Positions 45,690-56,755 of a stretch of 64,000 bases of DNA are shown here, piece by piece. This DNA comes from Adiantum capillus-veneris. Taxonomy: Eukaryota; Streptophyta; Polypodiopsida; Polypodiales; Pteridaceae. Location: the NCBI GenBank assembly GCA_014529385.2, contig CM043942.1:29262969-29326968 (forward strand), written 5' to 3'. Position 1 is the stretch's first letter. Each line of letters opens with the position of its first letter. The translations under genes and the position numbers were made by a program. The notes under the pieces were generated by a model. It was given only the letters and a program-made list of their open reading frames with translations. It had not been told where the DNA came from and ran no database searches.

Positions 45690-46172
45690 ACATGGATGCA
45701 AATCAGGATGCAAATTGGGCTGGTAGTGTCACAGAAGGAGATCTACAAGCGGCTTCATGTTTTCGATTGGGAGTGCTTCTATCACTTGGAGTAGCAAGAA
45801 GCAACCCACGGTTGCTTTGTCGAGTACAGAGGCTGAGTACAAGGGTACTTCTATAGCGGCATGTGAGGTAGCTTGGTTGCGCAAGCTACTCATGGATTTG
45901 GGGTTGCAGGTGTACAAGAAGCTTGTCATATATTGTGACAACCTTAGTAGCATCTAGTTGGCCGTGAACCCAATGTTTCATGTGGGGACCAAACACATAG
46001 AGGTCCACTACCATTTTGTTCGAGAGCAGGGCCTGGCGGGAGACACTGGCTTGGTTTATGTCAGCATAGAGGAGCAGGTTGCAGACATATTCACCAAGGC
46101 CCTGGGAGCTGAGAAGCTTTGTAGATTTCGGACTATGCTTGGAGTCCTTGAGATGCTATCGAGCTCGAGGAG
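45690..46172 (+). pseudogene. copia RNase H
   Basis: [20 protein letters not shown]-like start, [30 protein letters not shown] (then one TAG at 45955), and KHIEVHYHFVREQGLAG, VYVSIEEQVADIFTKALG. These are the standard copia RNase H blocks, nearly complete. A purine-rich stretch (GAGCTCGAGGAG) precedes the LTR. Confidence 0.9.
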
Positions 46173-46860
46173 TGTTGAGATGTTGAGCTTTCCATGAGCT
46201 GGCACTCATGATGGGACTCGGTGATTGTTGTGGACATCTACATGGGTGGTGAGCGACACCGTATATCTTTCTTGGGGATTCTACAGTTGGCATACCTATC
46301 TAGTCAGGATAGCTACTTAGCGGGTCACACTATGGACCGTATCTCTTTCATTTTTGTACTACTTATATGAGAAGGGTTTTCTTATGTATTTCAAACACTT
46401 AGTTTTGGAGAAGAAGAAGAAGAAGATTTCACTCTTGTGTAGCTTCTCCATTGAGAGTGTGTGAGCTTCCAAGAAGGTCACTCTCTTTCTCTCCTCTTTC
46501 TTTTCAATCTAGCGGGCTGGTTCGCATGGAAAGCACAATGTACTAGAGTCTTCAAGGACAGATGTGTTCCACTGTCTGAGACTATTGGACTTCTAGAAAG
46601 AGCTCATTCATAGTTGAGAGGCCAGTTTGAGCAAATGCAGACATCTGATACAGAGGTGACGTGCGGCTTTCCTGCAAGTATAGGGGAATGGCCCCTTCTT
46701 CACTAAGTCTAGTAGCATTTTGCATTGGTTGTATTGGCCATCTATTTCCCCCTCCCCCCTCCCCCTCTCTCTCCCTCCCGCGGCCACTTTGTGAAATTGC
46801 CTAGCTAGTGGGTGGGTCAAGTTTCTTTAAGAGCATAGCCTCTCTTTTGTACATTTTATC
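46173..46860 (+). mobile_element. Putative copia 3' LTR
   Basis: Starts TGTTGAGATGTTGAGC after a purine-rich tract. It includes GCACAATGTACTAGAGTCTT, GAGGCCAGTTTGAGC and a poly-pyrimidine stretch. Its 3' edge is not sharp. A diverged copy lies at 48177-48660, supporting repeat status. Confidence 0.65.
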
Positions 46861-48176
46861 CTTTCCAAGCATGGGATCATTGTAGCTGATGTGTAGGATT
46901 TTATAATTAATGACAAGATCTTTTTAAGAGAAAAGTAAAAATAGAACTGAAAAGCTGAATAAAAGAATAGATGAAAAATAAAGAAGGTTGAACGCTGATG
47001 CGATGAGAGTAGTGACTTTCGATGGGTCATCTAAGGAACTCTCACATGGTCTATCGTATCATGACTTAGATCTACTCAGTAGCAAAATTCTTGGTAAGTC
47101 TTTGCTGATGTTTGGACATAATTACGTGATTCCTCTTGTGCACGTGAGAGCATCTGATGGGTCCCCTGGGTCTCCAGCATCCGGCTCTGCCAAGTTGTAT
47201 AGCTCTATTGGTCACTAAAGTCCATTACCCTAGATAGGGGGCCAAAACCCTCACGAAAGAGACAATAAAACCTCCCTCTGATCTCGTAACAAACCGGACA
47301 ACGAGATAAATAGGGCACCTATGAATCAAGCAAGGCAAGCAAAGCATGCACACAAAGCTTTCATGCATACAAGACAACATGCACATCCTTATGTAGACTC
47401 GTACACATGCCCACATATACATACACACATATGGTATGTATCTTCCGTCTCTCTATCCATGAGAACTATAACCTATAACACTTGGTGTTCACTGCTCTTG
47501 TGAAAAGTCAAACATATGCTCCAATGCCGTGTTGTGGTTTGCAATGTGGATTGCAACAATCAATGTGTATCCCACATAGCCACAAGCTTGACTCCATCGT
47601 AAGATGGACCATTATAATGTCTGGAGAGTTGCAGTCCTTGCAAAAATGTGAGTGTTTCCTTTTCTGTATTCATAAGCATGAAACAAAAAACTCATTCTCG
47701 CGTTGCAAGCTCTTCAAGTCCCCCAATTTTATCCAGCAGAGTTCAGCCAAGGTAGTAATGCCTTCTCAAAGGCAGCATTCAAGGTTACTCCCCACAGAAA
47801 CCCACATGGAAAAGAAAGTGTGCATGTGTGTGAGTGTGATTTCTTTTCCTCGGCATGTGCCTAGTGATGAGCAAGAAATCCATTCTTTGATGTTAGCATT
47901 ACACCTATCTTGTCATGAGTATTCATAGTGTGTGTCCTCTCCTTACTGTTGCTTTTGTAATTTCTAGTATAATTTTATCAGCCCTTCAAAGCTCTTGCAG
48001 CTCCAAAGGTAAAAATTTACTCAACGTCTTGCTTCTTATTCTCTATAGATGGATACCATCTTAACTATGTAATGCCCATTCACAAGAAGTTTTGGACATT
48101 GTCCCTTGTGTCATAGAGGACCCCTTCCTTCTGTTTCCTTGATAGTGTTCAAAACTATGAGCTTTTGTGGTAGAGG
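46861..48176. other. Non-coding stretch, no gene recognised
   Basis: No supported coding region. The open frames at 46988-47218, 47321-47503 and 47482-47928 lack domains. A CA-rich patch lies near 47410-47435. Confidence 0.45.
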
Positions 48177-48660
48177 TGTTGAGATGTCAAGATCAACATG
48201 AGCTTACACTCATGACTTTGGCCTCAATGGCCATTGTGGTGTTCACTACAGTGGCATGTTTGGTAGCTTATGTGACGGATTTTCTCTAGTGATTCTACAA
48301 TAGGACTACACTCACTTAGTCACACAAGCCATGCTCACATGTCGAGCACAATGTACTAGAGTCTTTGAGGGCAGAGCATTTCCACTGGCTAAGACTGTGA
48401 GTGACTTTTGGTCAGAGCTCATCATGATACTCTAAGAGGCCAGTTTGAGCGGATGTAGGGTAGCTTGGATCGGATCTAGAGGTGGCGTAAGACGTTCCTG
48501 AGAATTTGGGGGGGGGGGGGGGGGGGGGGGGGGGTGGAGGGGCTTATTCACTGAGTCCAGAGACATTCTGTGTTGGAAGTATCAACCACCTGCTTGGCTT
48601 TCCCCTTTGTATTTTGTGTGAGCACCTAGCTAGTGGGGAGTGTGTTTTTTTTGTAAGCTT
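48177..48660 (+). mobile_element. Second, diverged copia-like LTR
   Basis: Shares with 46173-46860 the order TGTTGAGATGT, ACTCATGA, GATTCTACA, AGCACAATGTACTAGAGTCTT, GAGGCCAGTTTGAGC and CTTATTCACTGAGTC or its variant. No internal coding region follows, so it may be a solo LTR or the remains of a related element. It contains a 27-base G run. Confidence 0.6.
48508..48534. repeat. Poly-G tract, 27 bases
   Basis: Uninterrupted G run in the LTR-like copy; G-quadruplex potential on the plus strand. Confidence 0.9.
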
Positions 48661-49026
48661 CTGATTTAGAGTTTTTCCAAGAGATTTAGATCTTTTCTAG
48701 TTTTGAGCTTCACAAGTAGACTATCATTGTCTTTTCTAAAACAATTAGATCAAAGAAATTTTTCACCTTGTTGCATGAGGTTGCTCTCCTTTTTTGATAC
48801 TATGAGAATGTCCAATTTTTGTTTAGGTATTGATATTCAATAAATCCCATTGGAAGTTTAATAAACCCTTTTCACCACCTATCATTGAAAACCTTATGAG
48901 GTTTGTGTCCACCCAATATAAAACCTTGCTTTGCACTTACTACCTTACACGAGACAATACAATGCATTGATTATTGAGACCATTGATCTCATGGCAAACC
49001 CTACAACATTTATTTTTATTTTTTTT

Positions 49027-49052
49027 GGGGGGGGGGGGGGGGGGGGGGGGGG
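49027..49052. repeat. Poly-G tract, 26 bases
   Basis: An uninterrupted G run directly after a T run. It lies about 500 bp from the 27-base one. Confidence 0.9.
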
Positions 49053-49299
49053 AGGCAATCCTAGACATACCTATTTCCACCATTGTGTAATAAATATATA
49101 CTACCAAAAAACATGTCTAACAATCTGCAACCAAGTACATATGATACATTTTCCTCTAGTGAAGCCTTTTTTACAAGATTCATAACATTAAGGCTAGCAT
49201 CTACCAAAAAAATCTTCAATAACTAGCATGAACTGATTAAGAGTCAATCATATTATATAATTAACTAGAATTTGAATTCACTAGTATTAAAATTAAGTA

Positions 49300-51780
49300 C
49301 TTGTTGGTAAAATTGGAAACTACTTGAGAGTTGTGCATGGAAGCACCTAGTCCTTGAGTCTATCTTCCTCATTGGAGTTGATAAGATGTGCACAGCATGT
49401 ATAGTTTGTTCCGTAGAATCCTGAAGTCAAAACCCAATTTGAATTGCCTCATAAGAAGCATATTTGATACATCAAAACGAGTTTTGATAGGTGCAACATT
49501 AAAAACGTTATCCCAAGTAGACAACAACTAAGGTCCATTCGAGTAAACAACTAAAGCATCCATCACTTTCCAAAAACAAATAGTCCAATCGGTATTAGTA
49601 TGCAAACCATGTTTGATGAGAGTAGCCCTCCTTGCCATTGCATGTGATTTTATATTCAAAATATTCAATCCTCCCATAGCATAAGACAATGTCAATTTAT
49701 ATCATGCAACCATTGTTGATGCATCCCTCGTAGTATTTCAAAGAGATTTTGACATAAGAAAAGTACATTTTTGAAGCATTCTATCAGACTAGTCGACCAA
49801 TAGGAGAAATTATAGAAACTAGGGAATAAGAATTGATTGCAAGATCCTAAGCCCAACATGTAAAGGCCATTTATCACAATTTTGGTTAGCTATCTTACTG
49901 AGAATTCTATCAAGAACCCACTATTACAACAATTTTTAAAAGGCTTCCCCTCCCTCCAAGGGGATAACTTGCCGAGAATCCTATTGAGAACCCACAATTG
50001 CAACATTTTTTGGGAGGCTTTCACTCCAAGATTCCTATCAAGAACCCACTATTACAACAGTTTTTTAAAAGGCTTCCCCTCCAAGGGGATAACTTTCCGA
50101 GAATCCTACCCACTATTGCAACATTTTTTGAGAGGATTTCAGTCCAAGAAGCTTCCAATGATAAGTGCATTGTGTTTATAAAATATTTGAGTGCAAGTGT
50201 TTATGTAGTAAACAAAACAAACAAGCAAGGGCATGAGGAAAAGCCTTATCTAGCTAGCTGTAGACACATTGATTTCTCTTTTGGAGGGGCCCTTAAACTT
50301 GATTTCAATTGACATATGGTGGTGGATCTTTAAGGGATCCTCACAAAAAATGAATATCTAATTTCTTTCTTCCTCAAGGTGAAAAGAAACAATTGAATGA
50401 AAAAACTGTTGTGAGTGCTACTAACCCATTGAAGCTATATTGTGGTAGATAAGTTTCGAATACTCTAGCATCTTTTTGACATTTCTTGTTTGTTGTTGTG
50501 TTGTGATTCCATGTTTGAGGGCTAGGAGGGGCACACCACCCGATCATACAAAGTTTAAAGTTATGGGAATTTATAAGGTAGGATGGTACATAGAAAGAAT
50601 ACAAAATCAAAGCTTAAACTTTTCCATGTCCTATAAATATACATCTCTTTTCATAAGTATTAATTGATATTAGATCATAGCCTATTCCTCTTGTCCTTTA
50701 AGTTCCATTCCATTGTGTATGTATTCAATGGTTTTTACTTTTTTATTTTTTAGATTTACAATACACAATCACAACTAGTGGCAGCTAGAGTGGCATGCCA
50801 ATGTCTTTTCCATTACTGGGACTACAAGGAAAGGTAGTCTTTGAACATATGCAAGGGATTCTCCAAAGTTTCTTTGGACCCAAAGCAAGTGTGTGTGCCA
50901 ATCCCTTTGGCAAGAATCTCATTGCTACTAGGAATATATAGCCCCCCACAACACCTTCCAAGTGATTATCTTCATTGAGCTTGGCCATTTTACCTCCCAA
51001 GTGCTGTTTATCTTTTTAGAGACTTCTCTTCTAGCTAATTCACCCTCCACAATTTGATGAGCAAAGTTAAACAATCTGTCTTATAAATTCCACAGAGCTT
51101 CAAAGACTCTCCTAAGCAACAACCTTTCATTTAGGTTCAAAATATGTTGCACCACCATCTAGTCTACATCCTTTCAATAGTAGTTATCGTCATCCTAAAA
51201 ATGTGCCTGCTTGGAGACTTCTTTGTTGCCAGTGTCCTCACCTAGTCAAATTTTTGATTATATGAGATGTGCACCCCTAGTGGTGCATTGAAGTGTCTGA
51301 CCACTTTGCCTTTTAAAATGATCCCCCTTGACCATTTGGCGGAGTCAAACTAGTCATTTTTAATGAGTAAAATCAATCTTGATTTTTTATTGTTGCAGTA
51401 CTTAGGGACTCATGTAGTTGCAAGAGTTGGATTCTATGAAGTGCAAAGAATTGTCAACAAACAAATTCAAGAGCAATTGTTTATCCTCGATAATGATAGT
51501 CCTTGAATCTCCCCTTTTGTAGCATTTCCCTTCAGTGAAGACACAAGTGGATGTGAACGACTAGCTGCAAACTGTGGTGGGGCAAGCGGGCAACCTTGCT
51601 TGATTGATCTCTTCACTTCAAACATTCCTACTACATTGCGGCCAACACGACCAACAATTTAAACATGAAGGCACGTACTAAGGACATATTGAGTAAACAA
51701 AAAAGCATAATTAATGTCATTTTTGCAAGAAATTAATGTACCTTTCTACCAAGCTCAAAGCCTATCATTTATCATGTGCA
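49300..51780 (-). pseudogene. LINE (non-LTR) reverse transcriptase remains
   Basis: Read leftwards: VKRSIKQGCPLAPPQF at about 51625-51575 is the LINE RT block (R-x-x-x-QGCPLAP), followed by HPLVSSLKGNATKGEIQGLS as in L1-type elements. Further on come RRVFEALWNL-like and LARREVSKK-like blocks (51100-51000). Below the minisatellite at 49904-50151 the C-terminal part resumes: LRILQSILIP (about 49850), SDRMLQKCTFL, then AMGGLNILNIKSHAMARRAT (about 49680-49620) and FRILRNKLYM. Many stops and gaps; no long open frame. The FADD active-site region is not readable. Confidence 0.6.
49904..50151. repeat. Two-copy minisatellite (unit about 125 bp, each of two half-units)
   Basis: Copies at 49904-50029 and 50030-50151. 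Each contains AAGAACCCACTATTACAACA, AAAGGCTTCCCCTCC, AAGGGGATAACTT, CCGAGAATCCTA, then a second, related half with CCCACAATTGCAACATTTTT or CCCACTATTGCAACATTTTT and TCCAAG. It sits inside the LINE remains. Confidence 0.85.
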
Positions 51781-52059
51781 AGTAATCTTGTCTGGTTCAC
51801 TTGGGGTCTCTCTCTCTCTCTCTTTCTCATCATCTTGTGTTATTTTTATAGGATGCTTGGCATTTCCAACTCTCATGCCTCCTGGCATTTACAGATCCTG
51901 AGCATCTAGTTGACCCGCATGCCTCCAATGCTTCCTGCTGCCCCTAATTGCATTCCGGCGATTCGAATTGCGCAATGAACAAAAAGCATTTTTTACTATC
52001 ACTAGAAGAACATACTAGGGTAGCAATCACGTATATAAGTCTGCCGATGTGTGCATGGA

Positions 52060-52428
52060 TGGAATTTTTTGTTTGGATTTTGCATGAAAATAGTACAAAT
52101 ATGCAAAAAATGTAGTTTAATTTGCAAAAAATGGAGTGATTTTATTTAATGAAAAAAAGGCATGTCGACAGATGGGCACGCAGCTTGTCTATGCGCGCGC
52201 GGACGGACTGCGTGCTCATCCTCCAATGTGTGGCTTTTTGTGTTAGTTTGTGTCACTCCAAAAGGCAGGTTGAGAGATGAGCACGTAGTCCGTCCGCGTG
52301 CGCGTAGACGGACTACGTGCTCATCTGCCAACGTGCGTTTTTTTTCATCAAATAGAATCACAACTTTTTTGGCAATGTTTAGCATATTCATAGTATTTTC
52401 TTGCAAAATCCAAGCTGAAATTTCCTTT
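52060..52428. mobile_element. MITE-like foldback, about 370 bp, with nested hairpins
   Basis: The two halves are long imperfect inverted repeats. Left arm blocks TTGGATTTTGCATGAAAATA, ATTTTATTTAATGAAAAAAA and GACAGATGGGCAC match the reverse complement of the right arm (TTGGATTTTGCAAGAAAATA, ATTCTATTTGATGAAAAAAA, GGCAGATGAGCAC). Each arm also holds its own GC-rich hairpin. The right one is perfect: GATGAGCACGTAGTCCGTC at 52276-52294 pairs with 52307-52325. The left one (about 52171-52220) is similar but imperfect. No coding capacity; target duplication not identified. Confidence 0.8.
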
Positions 52429-52800
52429 TCTTGAATTTTCAACTTGCTCAAACCGAAGCTGAGATCATTTTTCCCACCCCATGTGAGTTTATGCCCACCT
52501 TATGACAAGATCTTTGCATTGCTCCATTGTGTAGAGGATCACGCTTGCTCTTTGAAGGGCGGTAGCACATTCCGACAACTGATTTAGAACTGGTTTAGAA
52601 CGTGGCCATTGCTAATGAAGTGTCCGGCACCGCATGCTCTGGGAACGTGGTGGTTCAATGTGCTTGCACTGTAGCTACTGCAAGACATTAGCATGACGGG
52701 GCGCTTATAAATTTTTTTTCATTGCATGAGCTCGCTGACCGTCCGCGGAACTACAAAGCACGGTAGGACTTCGTCCGAGCCTTGCTTCTGCAAGCCTCCC

Positions 52801-53057
52801 CCGAGTCGAGATCAAGCAAGAGTCACCGAGTGTAGGGGCGGGAGTTGTAAGCGCCATAGAGCAGGGCCACGAGGACCTTGGTTGCAGTTGCTAACGTAAG
52901 CTTGCCTTCTTGAAATTCAAGACCAAGTTGAGATCAGGAAAGAGTCACCGAGTGGGCTCTAGATAAATCGAGTGTAGGGGCGGGAGTTGTAAGCGCCACA
53001 GAGCAGGGCCGCGAGGACCTTGGTTGCTAACGCAAGCTTGACTTCTTGAAATCCAAG
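52801..53057. repeat. Tandem duplication of about 125 bp
   Basis: Copies at 52801-52921 and 52925-53057 share AGAGTCACCGAGTG, GTAGGGGCGGGAGTTGTAAG, AGCAGGGCC and CGAGGACCTTGGTTGC. The copies differ by two short indels. Non-coding as far as I can see. Confidence 0.85.
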
Positions 53058-53646
53058 AAGAGGAAACCTTGAGAGAGAGAGTTCTCGGTCAGCTAGACAG
53101 GGTGACATGTGCTATGCTTCATGGTGCCCTTGTAGGCATATAGCTCTTGCCACCAACTTTGGCTATGTTCATGCGTCTCGTGCTGCCAGCTCTTGGTTGT
53201 AGCAAGAAGGCCGCTACACACACAACTTCTCCCTCCCCTTGCTATCCCGCAGCCCCTTGCCTCATAACGTCATAACGCCCACTGTAGTTTAACTTTAACC
53301 ACCAATTGATCAATCACCACATAAAGAGATTAGCTTAAAAAGTGAACTAACCTATTGCAGTTAAGTTTCAATAGATGTTATGGCAGCATGAATAGTAATT
53401 AGCAGGATGGAAGTTTTTTATGCAGTAGTTCTTCTTGTCAAGGCTTTTATATGAGAAAGAGAGAGAGAGATTTTGGATTGTTTGTGGAGCTATGTCAAAA
53501 CCATCGTGAGTGTAATGGCGACTGCAGCAACGATGGTGCAAGCTTTATCGATGGTGGCATCTCCATATTGTCCTAAAGTGTGTAGGTCTGACAGGTGAGT
53601 TATTGTTGTAGCTTTACATTAACTCTTGCCGCCCTCCAAAATCTGC

Positions 53647-53648
<2 letters not shown>
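53058..53648. other. Non-coding stretch, no feature recognised
   Basis: No supported gene or repeat apart from a short AG run at 53456-53470. Confidence 0.4.

Positions 53649-53741
<93 letters not shown>
53649..53741. repeat. (TG)46 microsatellite
   Basis: A perfect TG run of about 93 bp. Confidence 0.95.
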
Positions 53742-53743
<2 letters not shown>

Positions 53744-54022
53744 CAAACTCCCCACCAATCATGATTGCGGCGAGGTTTTGCTTCAGAAAGAATATGGCAC
53801 AAAGTCATCACGCATAGAGGGGCGATCAATGGGTCCCAAAAGGGTAAGGATGTTAGGCAATGGTCACGCAAGGCTTAGGTGGTGGTTTAGGGTGGCTTAG
53901 TTTTCACTAAGCCTTGACCACTTCTGACATGTGCAAGAATGGCGCACCGGCTGGTAGAGAGAGGACGACCAAGACGCAATAGGTAGAGAGAGGAAGACTT
54001 GAGCATTGAAGCTCACCGGCAT

Positions 54023-54410
54023 AGTTTTGTAACTATGCCTAAAAGGCATAGTTACAAAACTAAGCAAGTCAAAAGCTACCGCTAAAGAGTCGCTGTCAGA
54101 GCCTGTCGTGAAAACTATGCCATCACATGGCCATGCCCTTAGTTATCAGTTATTTGAACAAATAACTAGCCTCATTCTTGGTCACAAGCAAAAAGGAGCA
54201 TTAAATGACTTACTAAGCCTACCCTTTGTAACTATGCCAAATTTGGCATAGTTGTGAAGTTCAAGGCATAGTTGGGAGGATGAATGAATAACTAAACCTC
54301 ATGTGACCATGCAAGAGGCTTAGTTATCCATTAAATGCTTTGTCTGCACATATTTGGCATAGCTATCAATAACTGATAACTAAGCCCCGCATGACCATGC
54401 CCTTATGGAC
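54023..54410. mobile_element. Foldback/MITE-like cluster built on GGCATAGTTAC palindromes
   Basis: A perfect 18-bp hairpin, AGTTTTGTAACTATGCCT (54023-54040) and its complement at 54044-54061, is followed by a second hairpin of the same core at about 54224-54258 (TTTGTAACTATGCC...GGCATAGTTGTGAA). Outer inverted blocks CATGCCCTTAGTTATCAGTT (about 54134-54153) and AACTGATAACTAAGCCCCGC (about 54369-54388) with CCATGCCCTTA on both sides suggest a small inverted-repeat element inserted beside the first hairpin. No coding potential. Confidence 0.7.
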
Positions 54411-55301
54411 GAGGGACCCTCAAGCTTGCCCAAAATATTACTTCATGACGAGGGTGTAGCAGGAGTAATTACATGGGGCTCTTGTGTTTGGAGGACTTTG
54501 TTCTATTGATCATAGTGTGTCAAAGTCCATTGTTTCTAAATCAACTTAAATCATGTAACATGCAAGCATATGCTTGCTACTTGGGTTACAGGCCGTACAT
54601 TTACAACTATCTTTTCTATTTTTTCATAGAACCTTTGTTTGATAAACGTTCAGTAGGCCAAAAATAGATTATTCTCTTTATGGATGTACGCTTTGTTAAT
54701 AGATGTTGGTGACACTGATGACATTACTCATCACAATGAATTATGGTAGTGGCATAGAAAAGTGGATGAAATGCACAAATGAAGACAATGTTATCCTAGT
54801 GTGAAATCATTTGTCCACACCATACATGAGACGGGTTACAAAGATAACATCTGTATGCCTGGTGAATGAAAACATTTTAGTGACTTTGTATCTTGCATAA
54901 CACTTGTGTAAGTTGGTAAAATATGCTGGCAAGATTGGGTTGCATCTCCATCAATGGTGGATGCCCATGTGTGATGGTGGACATTACATCCCTGCACAAG
55001 AAGGAAAGTGTGTTCATAGTAATGTATCTTCCAATTGGGTTGTTTTATCAAAAGCATGTGGGTGGTGGTGTGGACACTGCAATAGCAAGGTTGGAGAGTG
55101 TCTTTGATCGGAATTGTTTCCTACCTTGAAGAGTTGCATCATAGAGTCAATGAAATATATAGGAAAGAACTTTAGCCACCAGGGGGTGGAGCTTTGTTTC
55201 GAGGAGGATTGGAGAAAAATTTTACTTTTTTAAGATACTTGCATAGAATCCCACATATCCAATCACGTATACCACACACATGAATGCACATACATGTATT
55301 C
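54411..55301. other. Non-coding stretch, no gene recognised
   Basis: Open frames at 54473-54667 and 54904-55129 are short and lack known domains. Confidence 0.4.
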
Positions 55302-56521
55302 CACAAATAGTGGAGGGTTTGGAACTCTAAAAGACAAACTAAGAAATAGTACGTACCTGACGCATCTTGGAGAGCTAGATACGGAATACTAAAAATAGTA
55401 GGTGTGTGATGAATCTTAGAGAGCCAAACACTAGATACAAGCACTAAAGCTAAGATGGGGCTCTACATAAAGTAGTGCATACATATGGTGTGATTAATGC
55501 ATGCATTTGGCATGGCTTGTGTCTTTTTCATATTTAGTTGCACCCGAGGACACTCGGAATAGTAAGTTTAGGTAATAGTCATACTGCCTGTGAGCACTCT
55601 AAATGTGCCTGGAGATGTGCAGGGATAGATTCTTAGTTGGCACAATTGATAGACCATCAGAAACAGTTTAAGTCCAATCGGACATTCAATTTTTAATGGC
55701 CAGGCCAAACTCTGCGAGAATCACCTCTTCAATTAAATAAGTTATTTAAAGTAAGTTAGCCACCACTCAACCAAGCAAGGAAAGATGCACACTTGTACAC
55801 CTCTATATCAAAGTGGCGCATTTTTGAAGGGGAGGAAGGGGGAAACATAAAATGAACACAGTCTCTCATACACTCTCTCTCACTTTAGCATTCTCAAGCT
55901 TTAATGGTCTTCATCATAATCTCCACCAAGCTTTACATGGCTGCAATTGTGTTTCAACAGTGATTCTAACCCCTTATCTTAGCCAAAACAGCCCCCTCAT
56001 ACTATAGAAACACTCCCCAAGCAGTCCCACATGAAGGAGTAGGGTTTCCATCGCAAAGAAACCCTATTTTCAGGTGCTTCAAAAAATTACAGCAAGCTGT
56101 AAACCCTAACTTCAGAGGGTACCATCGCATAGAAGCCTCAAGAAGGCACTCCCAAAGTTAGTCTCTTCACCGGTGATCATTGGAAAGCTAAAAGCACTCA
56201 ATTTAGAGCTCTACAACGCAAGATACGGGCGATTGAAGAAAGGTGGAGGACGCTAGACTCTTGCAAAACAATCCCAAAGGTAAGAGAAGGTGGATGCTAG
56301 GCATCCTCGGTTTGAGAAATAGGTGTGCGCCATCGCTTTCATTTTTCTTAGCGAGGGCATTGTGTTGGGCACCTGTTGGATAGAGTGGAAGCAATTAGCT
56401 AAGCTAATTGTCTTCTCAGCTTGTCGTTGTAAAAGAATACCCTTATTTTCTTTAATAAAAAAAATCTCTCAAAGGGGGGGACCGGCCTATCTTCGGTCCC
56501 CAATATGGTGTTGATTCTCTC

Positions 56522-56588
<67 letters not shown>

Positions 56589-56685
56589 CAATTCTATGAA
56601 ATTTAGCATAGCTCAATTTGAAGTTCTTGAATTCTCTTTTATTAAGTGCTAAGTTTGGTCCTATCACCTCTCCGTCTTCGTGACA
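55302..56685 (+). mobile_element. gypsy3 5' LTR, truncated
   Basis: Aligns with the 3' LTR from its position 61566 on (CACAAATAGTGGAGGGTTTG...) to the shared end CTAAGTTTGGTCCTATCACC...GACA. It retains a segment of about 180-200 bp (about 55700-55880) missing in the 3' LTR, and carries a CT tract at 56526-56587. Confidence 0.88.
56526..56587. repeat. (CT)31 microsatellite in the gypsy3 5' LTR
   Basis: CT run at the same LTR position as the 62603-62648 run. Confidence 0.95.
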
Positions 56686-56686
56686 G

Positions 56687-56700
56687 TGGTATTAGAGCGC
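56687..56700 (+). promoter_or_regulatory. gypsy3 primer binding site
   Basis: TGGTATTAGAGCGC follows the LTR end after one base. It matches the initiator-Met-tRNA complement TGGTATCAGAGC at all but one of 12 positions. Confidence 0.85.
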
Positions 56701-56755
56701 AGTCTCTTTCTTCTTTCTCAAGAAGAAAGCGTTCCATCTATAGAAAAGAGCAGCA

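Larger units (their letters stand above)
34235..46860 (+). mobile_element. Ty1/copia retrotransposon, decayed and split by gypsy2
   Basis: Copia coding order on the plus strand: gag zinc knuckle and protease (34253-34750), then after the gypsy2 insertion GAG-pre-integrase, integrase, RT and RNase H (43488-46172), followed by a putative 3' LTR from 46173. The two halves join precisely if 34751-43487 is removed (one ACAAG copy retained). The 5' part of gag and the 5' LTR are not found. Many stops. Confidence 0.85.

Noticed and set aside
46988-47218. 76-codon ORF with Ser/Gly-rich end as a gene
   Set aside because: No domain, no supporting context between two LTR-like segments.
54904-55129. Short ORFs with GGCPCVMVDITS-like sequence as a host gene exon
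   Set aside because: Overlapping frames of similar length, no recognisable domain, no splice signals tied to other exons.
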